Shown here in pieces: positions 59,931-64,000 of a stretch of DNA of 64,000 nt. Source of the stretch: Petaurus breviceps papuanus (lineage: Eukaryota > Chordata > Mammalia > Diprotodontia > Petauridae); contig JAMXIF010000003.1 of assembly GCA_028583685.1 (NCBI GenBank), forward strand, positions 78,308,558-78,372,557, in the 5' to 3' direction. How positions within the stretch are numbered: position 1 is the stretch's first letter; each line of letters starts with the position of its first letter. Both the position numbers and the translations under genes were made by a program. The notes below the pieces were generated by a model. It saw nothing but the letters and a program-made list of their open reading frames with translations, made no database searches and had not been told where the DNA came from.

Positions 59931-60004
59931 GAGTATAATGATCATACTTGGCTCCAATCTACCTTTACAACCTTGTTACAAATTATTACAAATTCTCTTC
60001 CTGT

Positions 60005-60210
60005 ATTTAAAGTCTCTAGACCAGGGTTCTTAACCTTTTTCGTGTTATGGACCCCTTTGTTAGTCTGATGAAACCTACATATTTTCTCAGTATGATGTTT
60101 AAATATATAAAATAAAATATATAGGATTAAAAAGCAAAGCAACTATGTTGAAATAATTACCTGAATATTAAAATAGCAAGTTCCAGACCTCCTTTTAAGA
60201 ACCCCTGGTC
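60005..60210 (+). mobile_element. hAT (Charlie-like) non-autonomous element
   Basis: The terminal inverted repeats CAGGGTTCTTAACC and TTAAGAACCCCTG (about 60014 and 60200) enclose an AT-rich body with AAATAAAATATATAGGATT. The possible 8-bp duplication, CTCTAGAC and GTCTAACC, is decayed. It is related to 18015-18245. Confidence 0.65.
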
Positions 60211-60224
60211 TAACCATAGCCCAA

Positions 60225-60610
60225 CTGGACGTTTTGCTTTTGTTCACAGAGGACATCCCACCTCTCCCTTCTCTGCCTTTTATGATTGGAAAGCACTCCT
60301 CTCTCAAGTTTGTCTTTTAGAATCTAGTTTTATCTCAAGTGTTTCTTCTGCTTTTCTTAATTTCTCCAGCTGCTAGAGTCTCCCCCTGAAATTACCTTGT
60401 ATTTATTTTGCACATATTTTGCATATATATATGTATCTATGTGAATGCATAGAGATATGTACATGCATAAATACATATATACATACATACATGAACATTG
60501 TCTCTGAGGGCAGTGACAGTTTCAATTTTGTTATTTTGCTTTCTATTCCCAATACCTACTACAGTGTATCTGGTACTCAGGAGGTACTTTAAAAAAGCTT
60601 GTTGAATGAC
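60225..60610 (+). repeat. L2 3' end
   Basis: TTGTCTCTGAGGGCAGTGACAG, TACAGTGTATCTGGTACTC and GCTTGTTGAATGAC; an AT/CATA-rich microsatellite lies at about 60425-60490. Confidence 0.68.
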
Positions 60611-60756
60611 TATTCTATCTACTACACTAGTCTCCCTTGCCTCTAGACTGTTCCTATGAATGGGTTGTTGTTGGGAACAAATAGTATCCTTGTACTAACA
60701 ACTTGTCCATTAGAGAAGACATGGGGAAACTAAAACTTATTTAAGAAAATCTGAAG

Positions 60757-60897
60757 TGGGGGTGGCTAGGTGGAACAGTGAATAAAGCACCAGTCCTGGA
60801 GTTAGGAGGACTGAGTTCAAATCTGGCCTCAGACACTGGCAAGTTACTTAAACCAAATTGCCCTGCCTTCCCACCCCTCCAAAAAGCCAAAAAAAAG
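60757..60897 (+). mobile_element. Marsupial CORE-SINE, shortened
   Basis: GGGGTGGCTAGGTGGAACAG to AATTGCCCTGCC with a short central loss. Flanks GAAAATCTGAAGTG and GGTCTGAAGTG give the duplication. Confidence 0.85.
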
Positions 60898-61042
60898 GTC
60901 TGAAGTGAATAAATAACTTTAATTCTGTCTTGAAACATCCTTTTATTCTGGATTGGAAGGAAGAGAATTGATGGCAGCAAGGGGCATTTGATACTTTCAG
61001 GGTGAGTACATTAATTCTTTTAGTACATTTTTACAATACTAC

Positions 61043-61290
61043 ATAGGGCAGCTAGGTGGTACAGTGGACAGAGTGACAGGCCTTTCTCATCTTCCTGAAT
61101 TCAAATCTGGCCTTAGGCCATTACTAACTATGTAACTCAGCAAGCCATTTAACCCTGTTTGCCTCAGTCTCCTCATCTGTAAAATGAGAAGGAGAAGGAA
61201 ATGGCAAACCACTCAAGTATCTTTGCAAGAAAACTCCCAATGGGGTCATGAAGAGTCAGACATGACTGAAAAATGAATAACAACAATAAC
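61043..61290 (+). mobile_element. CORE-SINE with RTE/BovB-like tail
   Basis: GGGCAGCTAGGTGGTACAG head, a GGAAATGGCAAACCACTC and GCAAGAAAACTCCC tail, and an AACAACAATAACAAG end. Confidence 0.86.
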
Positions 61291-61959
61291 AAGAACATAG
61301 CAACATTTATTTTCTATTTTTATAGAGGCAGTCAGGGGAAACAATGATTTGGAAAGCCTTATAGACATGGATTATGGAAAATTGTGACCAATTTGGCTTT
61401 GAAAAACAACGGAAAGCAAAGAAAGGGAAAATGAATCTGTGGAGAACTTGATATGAGACCCATCTGAGAGAATTCCAAAAATATTTACAAGTGATACTGG
61501 AAAAAGGCAACAAACAGACTGAAAAATGGAACAGATCTGTGTATCGTTCTATATATAGAAGTTATTTTCATCCATATTAGAACTCTAACACTTCAGGCCT
61601 CAATGGAATTATGAGTAAGTAGAAAAAGCAATAAAGTTGCAGATGGGAATGAGCTTTTAGACCAGATAAAGTTCCCAAAGAAGAAATTTGTGTTGGAGGC
61701 AGGTTTCAGCATATTGTCAATGACGACTTGCACAGGATGTGGTATAAAAGAGGGTGTCAAACTCAAATAGAAAGGGATCCCTGTGGACCCATATTGACTT
61801 AGAAAATAATAAACTAACATTATCAATGTCATAATGTATTTTTATTTATTTTGTTAAACATTTTCCAATTAGATTTTGATGTATTTTTACTTACCTTTGG
61901 GCTATGAGTTGGACACCTCTTGTAAATATATCACCTAGATAAAATATATCACCCAGAAA

Positions 61960-62030
61960 ATCAATCAATCTATTAAGTGCCTATTTTGTGCCAAGCACTG
62001 TACTAAGTGCTAAGTAGACAAAAAGAATCA
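61960..62030 (-). repeat. L2 3' terminus, cut off by two SINEs
   Basis: TATTAAGTGCCTATTTTGTGCC then AAGCACTGTACTAAGTGC. The same L2 seems to resume at about 62385 (CCCTGCCCTCAATTAGC). Confidence 0.72.
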
Positions 62031-62034
62031 AAAG

Positions 62035-62180
62035 AGGGTGGCTAGGTGGCTCAGTGAATAGAGCACTGGCCCTGGAGTCAGGAGGATCTGAGTCCAAATC
62101 CGACCTCAGACACTTAACACAAAAAATATCTGTGTGACCTTGGGCAAGTCACTTAACCCTAATTGCCCTCCAAAAAAAAG
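62035..62180 (+). mobile_element. Marsupial CORE-SINE
   Basis: GGGTGGCTAGGTGGCTCAG to CCCTAATTGCCC with A-rich tail. Confidence 0.87.
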
Positions 62181-62216
62181 GGAAAAAATAAAACAAGTGA
62201 AAGGATAGAAAAGGCT

Positions 62217-62375
62217 GGGGCGGCCAGGTAGCACAGTGAGTAAGAGCACCAGCCCCAGAGTCGGGTTGACCTGGGATTGAATCTGCACTCTGATACTTAG
62301 CACCACACCCAGAAATAACTGGCCATGTAACCTTGAGCAAGTTACTTAACCCCAATTGCTTAAAAAAGAAAAAAG
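62217..62375 (+). mobile_element. tRNA-derived SINE, right-arm-type monomer
   Basis: The only forward copy of this SINE in the window: GGGGCGGCCAGGTAGCACAG, B-box-like GGGATTGAATC, then CACCACACCCAGAAATAACTGG and CCCCAATTGCTT with an A-rich tail. Confidence 0.88.
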
Positions 62376-62384
62376 AAGCAAAAG

Positions 62385-63420
62385 ATAAACCCCTGCCCTC
62401 AATTAGCTAACAATCTTATGGGAGAGACAACATGCAAAAAATATATACAAAGCAAACTATATGCAAGACAAATAGGAAATGATCAACAGAAGAAAGGAGG
62501 CTTCCTGTAGAATGAAAGATTTTAGTTGACACTTAAAAGAAAGCAGAGCAGAGGAGGGAGAGTGTTTCAAGAATGGGAGACAGCCAGAGAAAAAGCCCAC
62601 AGTCAAGAGATGGAATGTCTTGTTTGTGAAACAACCAGGGTGCCAGTGTCATTGGATTGAAGAACGCATAGCATGGAGTAAGGTGTAAGGACACTGGAAG
62701 GTTAGGAGAGGGCTAGATTACGAACGGCTTTGAATGCCAAAGCATTTTGTATTTGCTCCTGGAGGGTTTAGGAAGGTAATAGGAAGACTGTAAGTGGCTT
62801 CTACCTTTCCCAACCTAAGGGCCAGCCCTAGGTAGTATTCTCAGGAGGGATTAAAGAGACCAGAAATGAGAGAAATGACTTACAGTTTATTTTAAGATGG
62901 CAGGGCATACAGGTGGCCGCTGGGAGGAAGAAAGCTGGCTCCTTATATAGAGCACGATTCAGGCATGAATTCCTTGTGCATGGGAAATGTGAACCAATGG
63001 AGGGGGGCTGAACCAGCCATGTCAGCTGCTGCTCATCAAGTGAGTGGTCTCATGAGAGATGTCCTTGAGGGCTGGCAACTGTGGCCCTCAGCACCTTCTC
63101 ATCTCCCACAGGCATGGAGTAGCCTCAGAACCAAGAGGCTCTGAGGCAGTTCCTGATTTCCAGTGAGACAAGAGCTGCTTGGAACTCACACTGTCCCTTC
63201 CAGAAGATGCTAGAGTTTATTGAGTAGGGACATGACATGATTGAACCTGTGCTTTATGAAAATCACTTTAGTGATTGAATGGAGGATAGTTTGAAGTTGA
63301 GTGATTGGAAAAGGGATGACAGATACAAAGAGTAAGGAATAATGGATGGATGGTCCATTGATTTCTAGTTCACTAGGTAAAATCTTTATGAAGGATTTAT
63401 GGGAGGACATGAAGAAAAAG
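62385..63420 (-). repeat. L2 copy split by an LTR
   Basis: CAATCTTATGGGAGAGACAAC, TTGAATGCCAAAGC and TTTGCTCCTGGAGG lie left of the LTR. TAGAGTTTATTGAGTAGGG and ACATGACATGATTG lie right of it. Confidence 0.75.
62789..63202 (-). mobile_element. Solo LTR, superfamily C, inside L2
   Basis: On the minus strand it starts TGGAAGGGACAGTGTG and ends ...GCCACTTACA, about 414 bp. GAAGA lies at 62783-62787 and 63203-63207, with one extra base at the left edge, so the end is exact to about 1 bp. It has CTATATAAGG (near 62943-62951) and AATAAA (62886-62891) in the expected order. It is in CPA6 sense. Confidence 0.78.
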
Positions 63421-63499
63421 GTAAGATTAGTTGTAATATTCACTGTTGGAAGGGGGTACTTACATTGATGACATCATGAGCCATTGAAATACTTTGCAG

Positions 63500-63710
63500 C
63501 ATAGTATAGTAGAGATTGTCCTTGGTTTTAATCATAATTCTGCCATTAATAGCTATGTGACTCTGGGCAATTTACTTAACTTCTCTGACCTTCAGTTTTC
63601 TCTTCTGTAAATTGGGAATAATAATACTTTTGCCAACTACATAAAAAGGTTGCTGTGATGAAAGTGTAAACCCCCAAAATGCTATATACATGCAAACTAT
63701 TATTTTTCAT
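63500..63710 (+). repeat. MIR
   Basis: AGCTATGTGACTCTGGGC, TTTACTTAACTTCTCTGACC and TTCTGTAAATTGGG: good MIR core and tail. Confidence 0.78.
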
Positions 63711-63764
63711 CACTAATAACTGAAAGGACTTTTGTTTCTTATAGTACATAATTCAGTCTAGAGT

Positions 63765-63910
63765 ATCAATCAATTAGTAAACATTTATTAAGTGTTTGCT
63801 AAGGGCTGGTGATGCAAAAAGGGACAAAAGACAGTCCTGACCTCAAGGAGCTTACAATCTAGTGGGAGAGACAACATGCAAACCAATATGTGCAAAGCAA
63901 ACTACAGGTG
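63765..63910 (-). repeat. L2 3' end
   Basis: AACATTTATTAAGTGTTTGCT and GACCTCAAGGAGCTTACAATC, then GAGAGACAACATGC. Confidence 0.78.
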
Positions 63911-64000
63911 TCCCTAAAGTCTGGACACATAGGAAATTTCATTATGCATATTTTCAAGAAATGAAATGAATGAAAATGTCAAGAACATTTTATTTAATTA

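Overview
The window reads as a marsupial nuclear genome; the species cannot be settled from sequence alone. Its interspersed repeats are marsupial-type: tRNA-like CORE-SINEs with a GGCTAGGTGGCACAGTG head, versions of these with an RTE/BovB-like tail, a second young tRNA-derived SINE, L1-derived half-LINEs (HAL1) and much L2 and MIR. The only host gene found is CPA6 (carboxypeptidase A6), on the minus strand. Its last three coding exons are at 19428-19630, 13054-13138 and 9650-9837, with consensus splice sites, matching phases and a poly(A) signal at 9194-9199. The exon expected next upstream (the Asn144-Arg145 region) was not found, so everything from 19631 to the right edge is probably one intron of more than 44 kb.

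Layout. 1-9174 is intergenic sequence beyond the CPA6 3' end, with a fragment of one LTR family at the left edge and two solo LTRs of another family (2037-3020, 7668-8191). 9175-19630 carries the gene end; its last intron holds a 400-N assembly gap inside a CT-rich microsatellite. 19631-28000 is intron with SINEs and a 1.06-kb solo LTR. 27990-35500 is a nested stack: an old minus-strand L2 is split by a HAL1, which was itself hit by an LTR and two dimeric SINEs, and further right by a CpG-rich solo LTR. 35.5-44.2 kb is L2, SINEs and another solo LTR. 44975-50667 is a HAL1 split by a younger, apparently full-length HAL1 (46446-49282). 50.7-64 kb is a mix of L2, SINEs, hAT fragments and one more LTR nested in L2.

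The most notable items are five LTRs of one superfamily, three with perfect 5-bp target duplications; two of these LTRs hold alignable 73-codon hydrophobic open frames that run to the LTR edge. In addition, a dimeric SINE appears three times, each time inside a single target-site duplication, and one HAL1 lies inside another HAL1 with no ORF2 in either. Coordinates of old repeats are estimates made by eye.
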